Assembly (NCBI RefSeq): GCF_964355755.1
Contig: NC_092672.1
Span: forward strand, 26,782,501 to 26,846,500
Direction: 5' to 3'
Length of the DNA: 64,000 nucleotides
Source: Antedon mediterranea
Taxonomy: Eukaryota; Echinodermata; Crinoidea; Comatulida; Antedonidae
Shown here: positions 12,101 to 20,819 of the stretch, piece after piece
Layout of the letters: each line of letters begins with the position of its first letter
Numbering within the stretch: the stretch's first letter is position 1
Made by a program: the position numbers and the translations under genes
Notes under the pieces: generated by a model
What the model saw: only the letters and a program-made list of their open reading frames with translations
What the model was told of the DNA's origin: nothing
Databases searched by the model: none

Positions 12101-15100
12101 TATTTTCGAAGGAAAATAAATGTATATTATTATTATATACAATAATGCAATACATAAAAAAACAATTCATATTAAATGCATAATTGTCATTAATGCAATT
12201 ATATGCGTCTGGCTTAAAGACACCTTCCCTACGTTTTTTAGATCTATTTTAAGATCACAAACTATATTTAATCTAAAAATAATACTATATGGTCCTATTG
12301 CGATAACTTTTTTCGTCTTTAAATGGTTAAAAATGTGAAAAACAGGTCGATGCTAATAATTATAGCGGCCCGCTATAAATCCCAAAATGCATTGCGCGCG
12401 GATTGATATTTCTGTTTTTCTTCTGTAATTCACCCACTTTTCGATCGATCGTGAGGCCAAAACAAATGGAAGACTCCTAACATTTCAGCGAAAATACCGG
12501 GTTTTCCCCAATTTGTATCAAAAATAGAAAGGCAATTAATGCAGCAACTATACAACGTCAGGCTAGGTATATAGCTAGTGTACGATGTTTGTACGTTACC
12601 GATGTTTACTAGCTAGGCCTACACAACTAAGCCTAGCTAGGCTAGGCCTAAAGACCGTCCACGAGAGGTCAGTCGCCGCGAGCTACTTGGTAGTGCATTG
12701 TTTCTCACTTTTTATCATAATTTACCATAAAACGTACATTTAAGACAAGGAATGACCTTATTTAATGTTTTTAAAGTAATATACTGTATATGTATTATTT
12801 TTACAAAACGTCACAAATTGTAGGGAAGGTGTCTTTAAACACCTTCACTTCTGCTGCTTCTCGCTTATGGAATGACCTACCCGCCTCTATTAGATCATGT
12901 TCGTCTACTATCGCCTTTAAATTTCCCTTGAAAACTCATCTTTTTCTTTCAGATTGAGCTCTCTCATACACTGTACCTTTGATCACTTACTGCTGGAATT
13001 GGCGCGTTATAAATTACTACTATTACGTACTATTATAGACATTCAACCTCATTTCAAATTAAATCTCAAAATAAACTGGGAAGGCAGCTGGATGATGTGA
13101 GTGGCCGAGCGGTTAAGACAGTGGAACCATAATTACATAGCCATAACATCGGCAAGGGTACGAAACTCACTCGCTCCATGGTTCTGGTGGTAGAACGAGT
13201 CTTCTCGGATAAGGACTATAAACCGTAGGTCCAGTGTACACATAGCTCATGCGCACTTTAAAGAACCTAGTACATCTTTCGAGACGAGTAGGGGGTTACC
13301 CCGGTGTACTAGTCCACACAAACACAGCCACTGTCACACACAGCCACTGTGCAAATTGGGACTGGACCGTTTTAGAGGTGTGTACCACCTGTTGGTCCAG
13401 ATTCTTCACTAACTGAGTTAGTGAGAAGTCGAAATAAATAAAATGTCTATAAATCTGTGCTCTATGTTAATAAATCGTCGTTGTATAGCCACTAAAACTG
13501 TGTAAGGAAGTGCAGTGCGCACAATGGTTTGACTTGTTCCTAAGTTATCGGTAGTTTACAGAAGCCTTTAGATAAAAGTAAACAATACATTGTGCACCTG
13601 AAAAAATAATTGTTTTTTGAATATGCCATTTTAATGTTTCACTTTGACCAAAAATTTGATCACCAAAAAAATGATTTACCTGAAAAAACTGAAATGTAAA
13701 GCGAAAAATAGTCAAATTGTCTGACAGACAATATTTAACTGTTTCTTTTGTCTTTTTATAAGTGAACTCATTATTTGTTTTTTATTTTGTACTTTTTTTC
13801 CCTATGTAAGTGAATAACTTCATTAAAACTGCAACATGTCCTATTTAAAGTCTGAATTTAAAAATCTTTATTTTTAATGATTTTGGGAGACAATACATTT
13901 TTAAGGACCATGACATTTTCCGACAAAAAATCTGGCATAAAATGTTTTCAATTCATTGCATTGAAAGCCTACAGGCCACAAAGGTTTGAGAATGTAACTG
14001 ATTCCTTTTTGTATAATTTAAACATTTCAACTTTAAGGCTGCTTGACAACATGTTGAAATACATTTCTTGGAACAAGACTAAAGTTGTTTGTTTGAAAAG
14101 TATATGGCATGATTGAGTATTAAGCTCAACACTATTGACGTTAATTACACTAGATAAATTTATAATCAATTGCAATCCATAAATATGGTAAGTATGTACT
14201 TAATGTAATCTTAATGTTTTTTTGCAGCATTTATCTGATTTTTGTATTATACAGTAGAACTCATTGGGACACTTCCCATGAAACAAATAAGAGGAAATAT
14301 ATGTTTTTATTTACAACTAATCCAAACTGTGACTCCAGATAACCATGCTTCCATGTTCATGTTTTTGTATAATATAATAATACTAAAAAATGGTTAAAAA
14401 CAGGACTTTCCGACATACAGAAAGGGGTATAAAAAAAAAACAGTTGAAAAGAAAACACTAATATAAACATCTTTTTGAATTGTACTAAATTATTGCATTA
14501 CTTCCATATTTTGAGAAGTTTAGACAAAATTCTAAATCTCTTAGGAATTTATTTAACAACACTTAATTGAGATATTTCCTCTTAAGTGGTATTCACCTAG
14601 ATAAGAGGATTATTCAATATAAGGGTAAGTGTTTCCTGAGATCACTTATCCAATTAAACAAATTGTTTAATAAAGCATGGTAAGTTAAGAACCAAATGGT
14701 GGTCTGTGGGTCCGATATTTTGGTGTGAAGGTTGGAAATATCAAATATTGTTAAATATCATTTATGATGTTGTATAATTTCAAATGGTATTGACAAAAAC
14801 ATAGGGAAGACACTGTTTACAATCACAGAAATGTTCATGTAAGGTTGGATAAATAAATATTGTCTATACTGTATTTTCACATGGTATCAAATATATCACA
14901 TACAAATATTAAAAAAAAAAACAGAAGGATGAAAATGTTTAAAATTTTTTGGTAATTTTTTACCAATAATAAATATCATCTCAGATTGTATTGCATATGG
15001 TATTAAATAAATCCTGAAATTAAAAAAAAAAAGATGATAAATAAAATAGATTACCTTATAGATATTGGCCCCTTTTTTTAAAATGTGCAAAATTGGATAG

Positions 15101-16334
15101 AAAACACAATTATTTACCTTAAAAAACTGTAAACCAAAAATAATTTTTAGTTAAATATAATTCCTTTTATTTTGTCTTAAATGAGAAATCATTTTTTTTC
15201 TATGGTAGTGAATAACTGCAAATCACCTATTCAAAGTCTGAATTGATTAATCTCCATGTTTTGGGGGGACAATACATCTTTAAACACTGAATTAAATATA
15301 AAGTGGATTGATCTAAATACAATAAACATTCAATGAGTAGTACGCTCCATTATGCCGCTGGCATAAAATATATCTTAGAACAAATTCATTCAATCAATTG
15401 TTGTGGACATCTATCATCTATCAGAGTTGAAATGTTCAAATGATAAACACAAAGAAATAGTTGAATCATATAATCTATGGTACATCGCAAAGGCATTATC
15501 TTAAATCAAGTTATGAATTCAATGGTATGTATGTGATATTTAGTATTGCTGTATTTGTTAAAGAATCTCATATCGCTCTCTGTGTGTCCAACTGGCAGGT
15601 TGGAATACATGTAGAAACAGTATTGCACGGTCTTCCAGATGAGATGTTAGGCCATTAGTTCTGTGGGCAAAATGGCTCATGTGCATGTTAAGTACACTCT
15701 TCAAAAAGAGTAGGATCATCTCCTGTGTATTGCCAATTTCCCCACCAGAAGGAACCACCTTAGGGGGACGGTTATCCATGGGGTGGACACCAACAATTTT
15801 CTATTTATTTTTCTAGAAGTGGAGTAAAATTTGAAACACTTGATTCACCCAATGGCTTATTGTGATTCATAGCCAATTCCTTCTATCGCAGGAGAACATT
15901 CCTGTTTGAAATCTATAAATACTAGTAACAACACATTCCATGGTTTTAAATTGAGTTGACTTGAATGCTGCCATTGACTGGAAGTTTTAAAACACTGTAC
16001 AAATTAAATTAAAACCATTGAACAAGAAATCAGTAACCATATCACAATTCCAACTTGTTTATAAACTAGAATGCCAAAAAAGAACAAAAGAAACATCAAT
16101 ATTAAAATCAAAGTTAAAAAGTGCTTTACCATCAAATTCTTGGGAAGACCAGTTCTTTGCCGTTTCTGATGGTATCACTGCCATTCTGTCTTTTCTTCTA
16201 GCTGACCTTTTGGCAAGATTTGGAATCTCAATTTGTGATGTCGAAGCTGACCTACCATTAAATCGTTTCCTGGAAGTGCCATTACCCTCCTCCACTTCAT
16301 CAAAGGGCTGGTAGGTTAGGGAAGATGTACTCAT
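3048..16334 (-). CDS. PLCH: PLC-eta-type phosphoinositide phospholipase C, N-terminal 528 codons (9 exons)
   Basis: Hydrolyses PIP2 to IP3 and diacylglycerol at the plasma membrane in a Ca2+-dependent way (family knowledge). Minus-strand coding exons are 16334-16130, 9468-9328, 8360-8114, 7517-7388, 5639-5366, 5141-4938, 3905-3699, 3343-3261 and 3140-3048. Their lengths (205, 141, 247, 130, 274, 204, 207, 83, 93) sum to 1584, and every junction is in phase. Domain order: basic/serine-rich leader (1-68), PH (about 70-190), EF-hands (from about 199), X domain (about 350-497), acidic linker (498-528). Catalytic His370 and His415 and Ca2+ ligands Asn371, Glu400, Asp402 and Glu449 are all present. 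The linker motif DEDSADE and the PH/EF sequence point to the eta class rather than delta or beta. The Y and C2 domains are missing only because the gene runs off the left edge. Confidence 0.93.
3261..3343 (-). CDS. PLCH: PLC-eta exon 8 (end of X domain)
   Basis: Residues 471-497 plus a split codon giving Asp470 ([11 protein letters not shown]). It ends with the conserved [14 protein letters not shown] strand that closes the X domain. The acceptor is CTTTTAG at 3344 and the donor AAG|gtaaaa at 3261/3260. The exon is 83 bp, entering in phase 1 and leaving in phase 0. Confidence 0.93.
3496..3658. mobile_element. MITE family B copy
   Basis: Terminal inverted repeats based on AGCTCTGTCTACACTATCAA flank a core containing GTGATGTGCC and ATATGGTAGTGATATGAC. 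The same element is at 23085-23229, 53266-53432 and 61503-61966. It lies in the PLC-eta intron between exons 7 and 8. Confidence 0.85.
3699..3905 (-). CDS. PLCH: PLC-eta exon 7 (X domain, second catalytic His)
   Basis: Residues 402-469, too short for a long-ORF scan but clear when read on the minus strand. It has [18 protein letters not shown] with Ca2+ ligand Asp402 and catalytic His415, then [16 protein letters not shown] and [10 protein letters not shown] with ligand Glu449, ending YYLGEILK. The acceptor is TTTTCAG at 3906 and the donor AAAAG|gtagat. With exon 6 it completes the active-site residues of the X half. Confidence 0.95.
4938..5141 (-). CDS. PLCH: PLC-eta exon 6 (X domain, first catalytic His)
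   Basis: Residues 334-400 with split codons at both ends. It contains the X-domain signature [19 protein letters not shown]: catalytic His370, Ca2+ ligand Asn371, then [18 protein letters not shown] and CRCVE with ligand Glu400. The acceptor is TTGAAG, weaker than usual in pyrimidines near the AG, and the donor is GAAC|gtaaga. Frame requires GAC-G|GT-TTT on entry and C|TT on exit, both satisfied. Confidence 0.95.
5366..5639 (-). CDS. PLCH: PLC-eta exon 5 (EF-hand 2 and helical EF lobe)
   Basis: Residues 242-332. The acceptor is ACTGACAG at 5640 and the donor GACG|gtgggt at 5366/5365. It begins [19 protein letters not shown], so the second EF loop is about three residues longer than in the human eta sequences I recall and is probably not a canonical Ca2+ site. 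The rest ([45 protein letters not shown]) is the conserved helical EF lobe leading to the X domain. Confidence 0.93.
5723..5868. mobile_element. Small TIR element with CATAGCCAGG ends
   Basis: CATAGCCAGGATTTTTCC at the left and GGGGGGGACTCTGGCCATG at the right are inverted. The ends resemble the larger element at 61967-63418 (CGTAGCCAGG), suggesting a related non-autonomous element. It lies in the intron between exons 4 and 5. Confidence 0.5.
5863..6180. repeat. Duplicated intronic segment, copy 1
   Basis: Shares long near-identical stretches with 6661-7320, including CAAGCCCTCATCAGCAATAG and AAGCTAACAACAATCAAGAA in the same order. Both copies lie in one PLC-eta intron. Confidence 0.8.
6661..7320. 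repeat. Duplicated intronic segment, copy 2, with SINE inserted
   Basis: Second copy of the 5863-6180 segment. It runs to about 6905, is interrupted by a SINE, and resumes near 7245 at the equivalent point (GCTGAATATGTCC...AGAAATTCT). Confidence 0.75.
6905..7230 (+). mobile_element. Degraded tRNA-derived SINE
   Basis: Contains the family core CTTCTCGGATAAGGACTATA and GACGAGTAGGGGGTTAC shared with copies at 13097, 44415 and 62770. The tRNA-like head is eroded (A box changed to GACGAGCAG). An older copy than the others. Confidence 0.7.
7388..7517 (-). CDS. PLCH: PLC-eta exon 4 (EF-hand 1)
   Basis: Residues 199-241 plus the last base of codon 198. It starts [18 protein letters not shown]. The EF loop D208[11 protein letters not shown]219 has all canonical Ca2+-coordinating positions (D1, S3, N5, D9, E12), so this loop looks able to bind Ca2+. 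It ends KKLFR|gtacgt in phase 0. This exon follows the U12-type intron. Confidence 0.93.
7518..8113 (-). other. U12-type AT-AC intron of PLC-eta (596 bp)
   Basis: The 5' splice site is ATATCCTTT (8113-8105), identical to the minor-spliceosome AT-AC consensus. The 3' end is AC (7519-7518). CCTTAAC lies at 7534-7528, a near-perfect U12 branch site, with its branch adenosine 11 nt from the acceptor, inside the narrow window typical of U12 introns. There is no polypyrimidine tract. The frame across the junction is exact. U12 introns have been reported in phospholipase C genes generally (recalled, not checked); I do not know whether this exact position is conserved. Confidence 0.93.
7675..7712 (+). 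repeat. Short GTTAAAG tandem tract
   Basis: Three to four units of AAAGGTT near the middle of the U12-type intron. Microsatellite-scale only. Confidence 0.6.
8114..8360 (-). CDS. PLCH: PLC-eta exon 3 (PH domain, second half)
   Basis: Residues 116-197. It opens with [12 protein letters not shown], continues with [11 protein letters not shown] and the PH C-terminal helix ([18 protein letters not shown]), and ends RLRD plus two bases. The acceptor is TTTTTAG at 8363-8361. No GT donor fits the conserved RD-x-W junction. Instead the exon stops at GATAA and is followed by ATATCCTTT, a U12-type AT-AC donor. Together with C at 7517 this makes Asn198 and gives RDNWLRTTF, the expected eta-class sequence. 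Confidence 0.92.
8655..9075. mobile_element. Fragments of a CAGTAGAAC-ended (Tc1/pogo-like) element
   Basis: TACAGTAGAACG near 8658 and GGGACACTTTG, CCCTTAATAGGGG, then again CCCTTAATAGGATGGTTCTA at about 9061-9078. The word set recurs at 46420, 49972 and 56917. TA-flanked CAGT termini are typical of Tc1/mariner-pogo MITEs; assignment is inferred. Confidence 0.45.
9100..9320. repeat. Imperfect fold-back element next to exon 2 donor
   Basis: GTCGTATTCGA at 9104 is inverted at about 9318-9307. Inner words GTTGAGTACTT and CTTTCGTTGTCAACGT recur inverted inside. The right end falls about 7 bp from the GT of the PLC-eta exon 2 donor (9327). Confidence 0.6.
9328..9468 (-). CDS. PLCH: PLC-eta exon 2 (PH domain, first half)
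   Basis: Residues 70-115, starting [15 protein letters not shown] and including [17 protein letters not shown], the first strands of the eta-class PH domain. The donor is AAAA|gtaagt at 9328/9327. Two AG acceptors lie six bases apart (9475 and 9469), so an isoform with two extra residues (Val-Ser) is possible; both keep the frame. The exon enters in phase 1 and leaves in phase 1. A fold-back repeat occupies the adjacent intron down to within about 10 bases of the donor. Confidence 0.9.
9642..9893 (+). mobile_element. LINE 3' end (CR1-like reverse transcriptase C-terminus)
   Basis: An in-frame tail from 9642 to the stop at 9741-9743 reads [18 protein letters not shown] then [15 protein letters not shown], typical of the last residues of CR1-type reverse transcriptases. 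It is followed by an untranslated end with GGGCCACCCTGGTTAAATAT and a TAAA-type tail (AATAAATAAATAAATA). 5'-truncated and dead. Confidence 0.75.
9894..12213. other. AT-rich intron, no gene seen
   Basis: Intronic sequence between PLC-eta exons 1 and 2. Both strands show only short frames, poly-T runs and no repeat pairs that I could establish. Confidence 0.6.
12214..12838. mobile_element. TTAA-flanked TIR transposon (MITE family C, 625 bp)
   Basis: TTAAAGACACCTTCCCTAC at the left is matched inverted at the right (TAGGGAAGGTGTCTTTAA), with TTAA at both outer ends. The interior is GC-rich, with a 17-bp near-palindrome TATAGCGGCCCGCTATA at 12361 and an AGGCCTAGC-rich patch near 12610-12655. No transposase frame, so non-autonomous. 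The plus-strand frame at 12120-12338 is spurious. Confidence 0.8.
12379..12396 (+). promoter_or_regulatory. Staf/ZNF143-like binding site inside a MITE
   Basis: ATCCCAAAATGCATTGCG agrees at 17 of 18 positions with the Staf (SBS) consensus YWCCCRNMATSCMYYRCR as I recall it. It sits in the GC-rich core of the TTAA-flanked element. Function is not shown by sequence. Confidence 0.45.
12839..13030 (+). mobile_element. LINE 3' fragment (L2/CR1-like)
   Basis: The frame ending at 12957 reads [19 protein letters not shown], then [17 protein letters not shown] and a stop. This is the standard C-terminus of L2/CR1-type reverse transcriptases. A tail with TGGCGCGTTATAAAT and ACTACT repeats follows. The MITE family C element is immediately upstream. 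Confidence 0.8.
13097..13440 (+). mobile_element. tRNA-derived SINE, plus strand
   Basis: The head GTGAGTGGCCGAGCGGTTAAG is a pol III A box of tRNA-Leu/Ser type. The body has CTTCTCGGATAAGGACTATA and GACGAGTAGGGGGTTACC, and it ends near AATAAATAAA. The 3' part differs from the 44415 and 62770 copies, so it may be a variant subfamily. Confidence 0.85.
13597..13905 (+). mobile_element. MITE family A copy
   Basis: Matches the 49539-49893 element from CTGAAAAAATAATTG to GGGAGACAATACATTTTTAA, with many substitutions. The outermost left bases are lost. Confidence 0.8.
14250..14650. repeat. Possible CAGTAGAAC-type element
   Basis: TACAGTAGAACTCATTGGGA at 14251 resembles the left end of the 56917 element. 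The matching right end is not clear. Confidence 0.3.
15112..15285 (+). mobile_element. MITE family A copy, 5'-truncated
   Basis: Only the right half is present, from AAAAACTGTAAACC to GGGGGGACAATACATCTTTAAA. Confidence 0.8.
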
Positions 16335-16335
16335 T
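16130..16335 (-). CDS. PLCH: PLC-eta coding exon 1 (start codon and leader)
   Basis: A T-rich tract ending in AATAG at 16336 precedes the exon. One base later comes ATG at 16334-16332, and the exon ends GATG|gtaaag at 16130. It encodes 68 residues beginning [17 protein letters not shown] and ending SSQEFD, then one base of codon 69. That phase 1 end matches the phase needed by the PH exon at 9468. Two basic clusters ([17 protein letters not shown]) lie in the leader. If the 52106-52163 segment is spliced directly upstream, the junction creates a TGA immediately before this ATG, supporting it as the initiator. A leader this long before the PH domain is longer than in the mammalian forms I recall. 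Start choice is inferred from frame and codon-like composition, not from transcript data. Confidence 0.75.
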
Positions 16336-16499
16336 CTATTAAAACAAAAAAATAACAAATATCAAAATCTGAATTTATCTTATCTTATGAGGTGGTGAAA
16401 AGTGAAAACCTGAGGCTGTGTATCATTTCATTTCCTGGACTTTGTCATCTAAGGTTTAGACACTTACTTAAGGATACTGATATACTGTATATATCTATA

Positions 16500-16745
16500 T
16501 ATTTTTTTTTTAGTGTCACATAATAGTTATTCACTTTGAGCACAAATTATATTGGATAAAACATTACCTGAAAAACTGTAATTGAAAGCAAAATTGGTTT
16601 TAGTTATAAATTGAACCATTCGTTTTGTGTTTTTTTTTATGAAATTGATTAATATTATATATAAATGCAAAAAAATGGCTTATTCAAAATATGAATTTAT
16701 TAATCTTCATTTTTTCCAAGTTTTAAGGGGACAAATACACCTTTG
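16500..16745 (+). mobile_element. MITE family A copy upstream of PLC-eta exon 1
   Basis: From AGTGTCACATAATAGTTATT to AAGGGGACAAATACACCTTT, diverged. It lies about 165 bp from the exon carrying the PLC-eta start codon. Confidence 0.75.
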
Positions 16746-17317
16746 CTAAGCTAAGCGTGTTTGATAAATTTGACTCCACCAGTATCATAATTTAGAAGTA
16801 GTGAAACTGACAATCTCCTACTTATTTAGAATAGTGTAGAGATCGTTCATTTGCATTTGGACCAATAGCTAAACGTCCAATCCAGAGAATGAGAACAATG
16901 CATCTTTCTCTCATCTTTACTCATCTATGACCGGTTGATTTGAAATTCTTTAATTTGTTACTACCTATGTGCTGCCCTCTGTTGTAGCCTACTGTACACT
17001 TAAATACATTATGTCAAGTCTCAAGCATCTACGTTTTAACCTAACCTCAAGCACGTACCTAGCTTCAAAATGCTGTTTATCATGCTTAGAATCACCATCA
17101 CCTATCCTAGGCCACAACAACATAAAATCAACTTTATGGGGAGTATGTTAATGAATTAGGGACGTTTTAAACCATGGACGGTCATGAATGTTTTGACACA
17201 GTTGGCTGGGACTTAGGTATAAACATTTATTTGTTTAGGGTTGGGGAAATGAATTTTGGAGCGGGACATAATTGAAAAGTCTGCATGTTAACAACCTCTA
17301 ACTTGACATGTATGGAA

Positions 17318-17425
17318 ATTATTATTATTATTATTATTATTACATTTATTTACCAAGGGTAGCCCAAACAGTTAAAAACTGGTTTCCATTGGGGCCCTGC
17401 ATTTTACCTAATTTATTTTTTTAAT
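17318..17425 (-). mobile_element. LINE/SINE 3' tail, minus strand
   Basis: Reads on the minus strand as GCAGGGCCCCAATGGAAACC, then GGGCTACCCTTGGTAAATAA and an ATA-type tail (ATT repeats at 17322-17341). The same tail grammar is seen at 9810-9893. Confidence 0.55.
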
Positions 17426-18212
17426 TTTTTTTACGATATACAAAATGTAAAAAAGCAATTAGCACACAGTTAATAAAAAATATTGAAAAAAAAAATCTAT
17501 AAAAATACAACAATAAATTCGGATACAATTACAATTTGAGGACAACGTAGCTCCTCTCATTTTGAACACTATAAGGTCTTAATTGTACTTAATGCATTGT
17601 ATCATACAAATTAGATTTAAAAACATTTACAGACGTCTCGGTTCTCAAGTCGATATGCAAATAAATACATAAAATTTTCTTTCATCCAACAGCTAGCAAG
17701 TAACTCACCAATTAGAGGATTTAAATTGTGAAGCTAAAGCCTTCCAATCCTAAAGGCCAGGGTTCAATACTGACCAAGTGCCTGGGTTACGTTGTAACTC
17801 TTTCTACTCCACTCCCTAATCCTTAAATAAGGCTTAGTTATAAGCATGGTTTTTAATTATCCATCCTATAATTGCCTAATGGATGAAAAAAAAGTCTTAT
17901 TTGAGGCTTACTGTAGTGGAGAAAATAGTTCAGAATGTGACGTTTTAGAGTCTTACAAAATAACTGAATGATAAAACTTTATACAGTAATTTTTTATTTT
18001 TTATATTACGGTATAATATTAGATTTAAAAATTTAATAATTCACAAATTTTAAGCATTTTTCTGTTTTAATCTGTTTTAATATTTAATTTTAAAGAAATT
18101 AATTAATTCAGAAATACTGAAGATATCTGTAAGAATGAGAAAGAACATATACTTAATGTTTTAAATTATGACATACAAACAATAGACATGCCATATATAG
18201 GAAATGAAGAAC

Positions 18213-18275
18213 AAGTCAAGGGAACAAGTTATGATATCATCAAGGGAACAAGTTATGATATCATCAAGGGAACGC
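18213..18275 (+). repeat. Short tandem repeat, 24-bp unit
   Basis: About two and a half copies of AGGGAACAAGTTATGATATC plus ATCA. Confidence 0.85.
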
Positions 18276-20440
18276 AACAGGTTGTCACAAAACATGTAAT
18301 TCCACTTTTAACAGGATAAATAGTCTGTGTTCTTTAGCAATGATAAAAACATGTTTTGGGGCCAACAAATGGTTTAAAACAGTAAATAGCAATGTTAAGG
18401 TGTAGGCAGTGAGAATAAAGAGAGGGTAATCTTGCCTTCAGGATGCAAATCATTGGTGATTTCCATTGTTTGCTTCAACAAAAATTGTTCTCTTAATAAG
18501 GAGGAAGGGTTTTACCGTATAACAGTATCTCATTTTATAAAATCATGAACTCTATAAAGTTAATTAATAACCCTTTGTTCAACTCATTATGTTATATAAT
18601 AAATATATTGTTATATACTTAATTATTATATTTTATTTCAACATAAGGCTTAAAACTATAAATCTATATATTGTGTTTGCATTTTAAATTTTTTTATTAT
18701 CAATAAAGATACAGTATGTGCCTGTGTTTTTTAAATAAATATTATGATATTATTATCATTTCAAATTGAACATCTTTCTTTTTTTGCAAGCTGTCCCGCA
18801 ATACTTCAAAAATTTATTGCAGTCTAAATTCGAGCCGCAGGTCATAACTTGCAGGGAGTCGTACTAAACATTGTTTTGCAACAGAATTCATATTAGATGA
18901 TCTGTAAATTAATAATTTAATCAAATTGAAGGTTGGAATTGTGTCAAATCACCATGAAATGCTTTGTTACATCATGAAATCCTTTTATCATGAAACAGAT
19001 ATAGTTAATAAGCAATTCGACTTACTAATAACTTTGCAAGAACATAATTTGTTATTAGACAAGTATTAACAAAGACAGCTAAAATGTAACATTGGTGTGA
19101 ACAACAGTATGGTTAATTACCTTGGTAGGCCTATCATAGATATAATTCTGTATTAGCTGGACACAGAACACTGGGAGATGATCTCCTACTCTATTTCGAA
19201 TTGTACCAAGTTTTAATGTGCAATCTTTGTACATTTACGTCCCATCTATACAGTAGGACAAGGCAATAAGAATAGAGCATCTTGCCTAAACATACAATCA
19301 ATATGGCACAGAATGGCTCGGACAGATGCAACTTACATGCCAGTTCAATCTCCTCATACAATGCCACATTATCCTATGAAAGTCAGTGCAGCACCAAATA
19401 TACCTAGGCAGTTTCTCATCCAAGACCTGATAAAAACTGTTTGTTTCAACGTGATATTGCCATGGTTAGCCTATGCATAAAAAGTATCATTCATTCATTG
19501 GCTTATAATCAAAACTTATTATCAAATACTGTAATCAAATTTCCAATTACATACATATGAGCAGCCAATTTACTCTAATTATATCAATCACCAATCAAAC
19601 AACAAATCACTCATCTTTTGGGAATCTCCAATCCATATCATGTACAAAGCAAACACATTTGTTGCAGAGTGAATTGTACTATAGTATACATTTATAATTA
19701 TCAGAGGCAGATCAAAGATTTTAAGGAAAGGAAACAAACAAGGAGATCGACGCCTTTATATTGGCCAAACATATAGAGATATCATACAATTAGGCCAATG
19801 TCTCATAAGGTTTTCCTTTAAAAGTGTTTAATATTATAGGCCTAATATCCCTCTATTAAGCTAATCTAAGATCAATCTGTGAACAAATTTAAATAAAGGT
19901 AATTTTACTTAATCCTGGGTGTCAACATTTACCCAAAAAAGGTGCATAGGTAGGGCTGGAAAAAGGTCATTTTAGGGTTTAAAGGTTTTTTTGAGAGAGT
20001 TGTCTTTATTTTTATACTACTAATATTTTTATAGCCTAAACTAAATTTAGTTTATGTGAATGTTTGTTTTCAATATAAAATTACATATTTCAGAATTATT
20101 CATCCATGTTACCATTTGTAGCAATCACAAAAATTTTAATTAAATTAAGATAAACAAATAAACTTACCTAATAAGTTCCTTGTCATTATTAGGATTGTAG
20201 AAGTATCAATGTCCAATTGCCTTGTTCTAGCAGGTAGTATATCTGTTAAAATGAATGTGGTACAAATATTGAGTTCCAACACTATAGATCGCAAGAGAAT
20301 TGCTTGAAAACTCAAGGGGCAAATTACAATATAATGTTTGACTTCAGTCAGTAGACTACTGGAAAAGTTCAATATGAAAACCATATTTACATGAAAATAT
20401 TATTAACATAAATAATTACAATCAAATTCAAACAATACAT
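18276..20440. other. Non-coding stretch
   Basis: AT-rich, with no coding frame of recognisable character on either strand. Nothing further identified. Confidence 0.5.
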
Positions 20441-20442
20441 TG

Positions 20443-20513
20443 TGACCCAGTGGTCTAATGGCTAGGACATTTGCATATCAAGTAGAAGGTTCCGAGTTCG
20501 AATATCTTTTTCT
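20443..20513 (+). repeat. tRNA-like pseudogene or SINE head
   Basis: GTGGTCTAATGGCTAGGA is a good A box and GAGTTCGAAT a good B box, 31 bases apart. The acceptor stem does not pair and the anticodon stem is imperfect with C at position 33, so it is not a functional tRNA. The open frame at 20458-20814 starts inside it and is not supported as a gene. Confidence 0.55.
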
Positions 20514-20819
20514 CATTCTCACAGCTTTCCTCATCATTTATCAGTTCAAATTAATTAATCAAAATTCAGTACATCACCAGGCGGTTTATAATTTGTTCTG
20601 TGTCTGTAATGTTTATATATATAATACAGTTAAAACTTATTGCATTGATGAAGGATTAGTATTATTCCCAAAAGCTCTGCAATTTCTTTCTGGCTGTTTT
20701 TATTTTTGGATTAATATTCTATTTCCATGTACCCAAAGCATTGTCATTTTTTCAATTTGCCTTTTGATTTATAAGATACGAGCAATTTTTGTTGGAATAA
20801 ACATAATGACATGACTGCG

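Noticed and set aside
12120-12338. Plus-strand 72-codon frame
   Set aside because: It crosses the left end of the TTAA-flanked MITE and is AT-driven.
20443-20513. tRNA gene
   Set aside because: Good A and B boxes, but no paired acceptor stem and a poor anticodon arm; kept only as a SINE or tRNA-like repeat.
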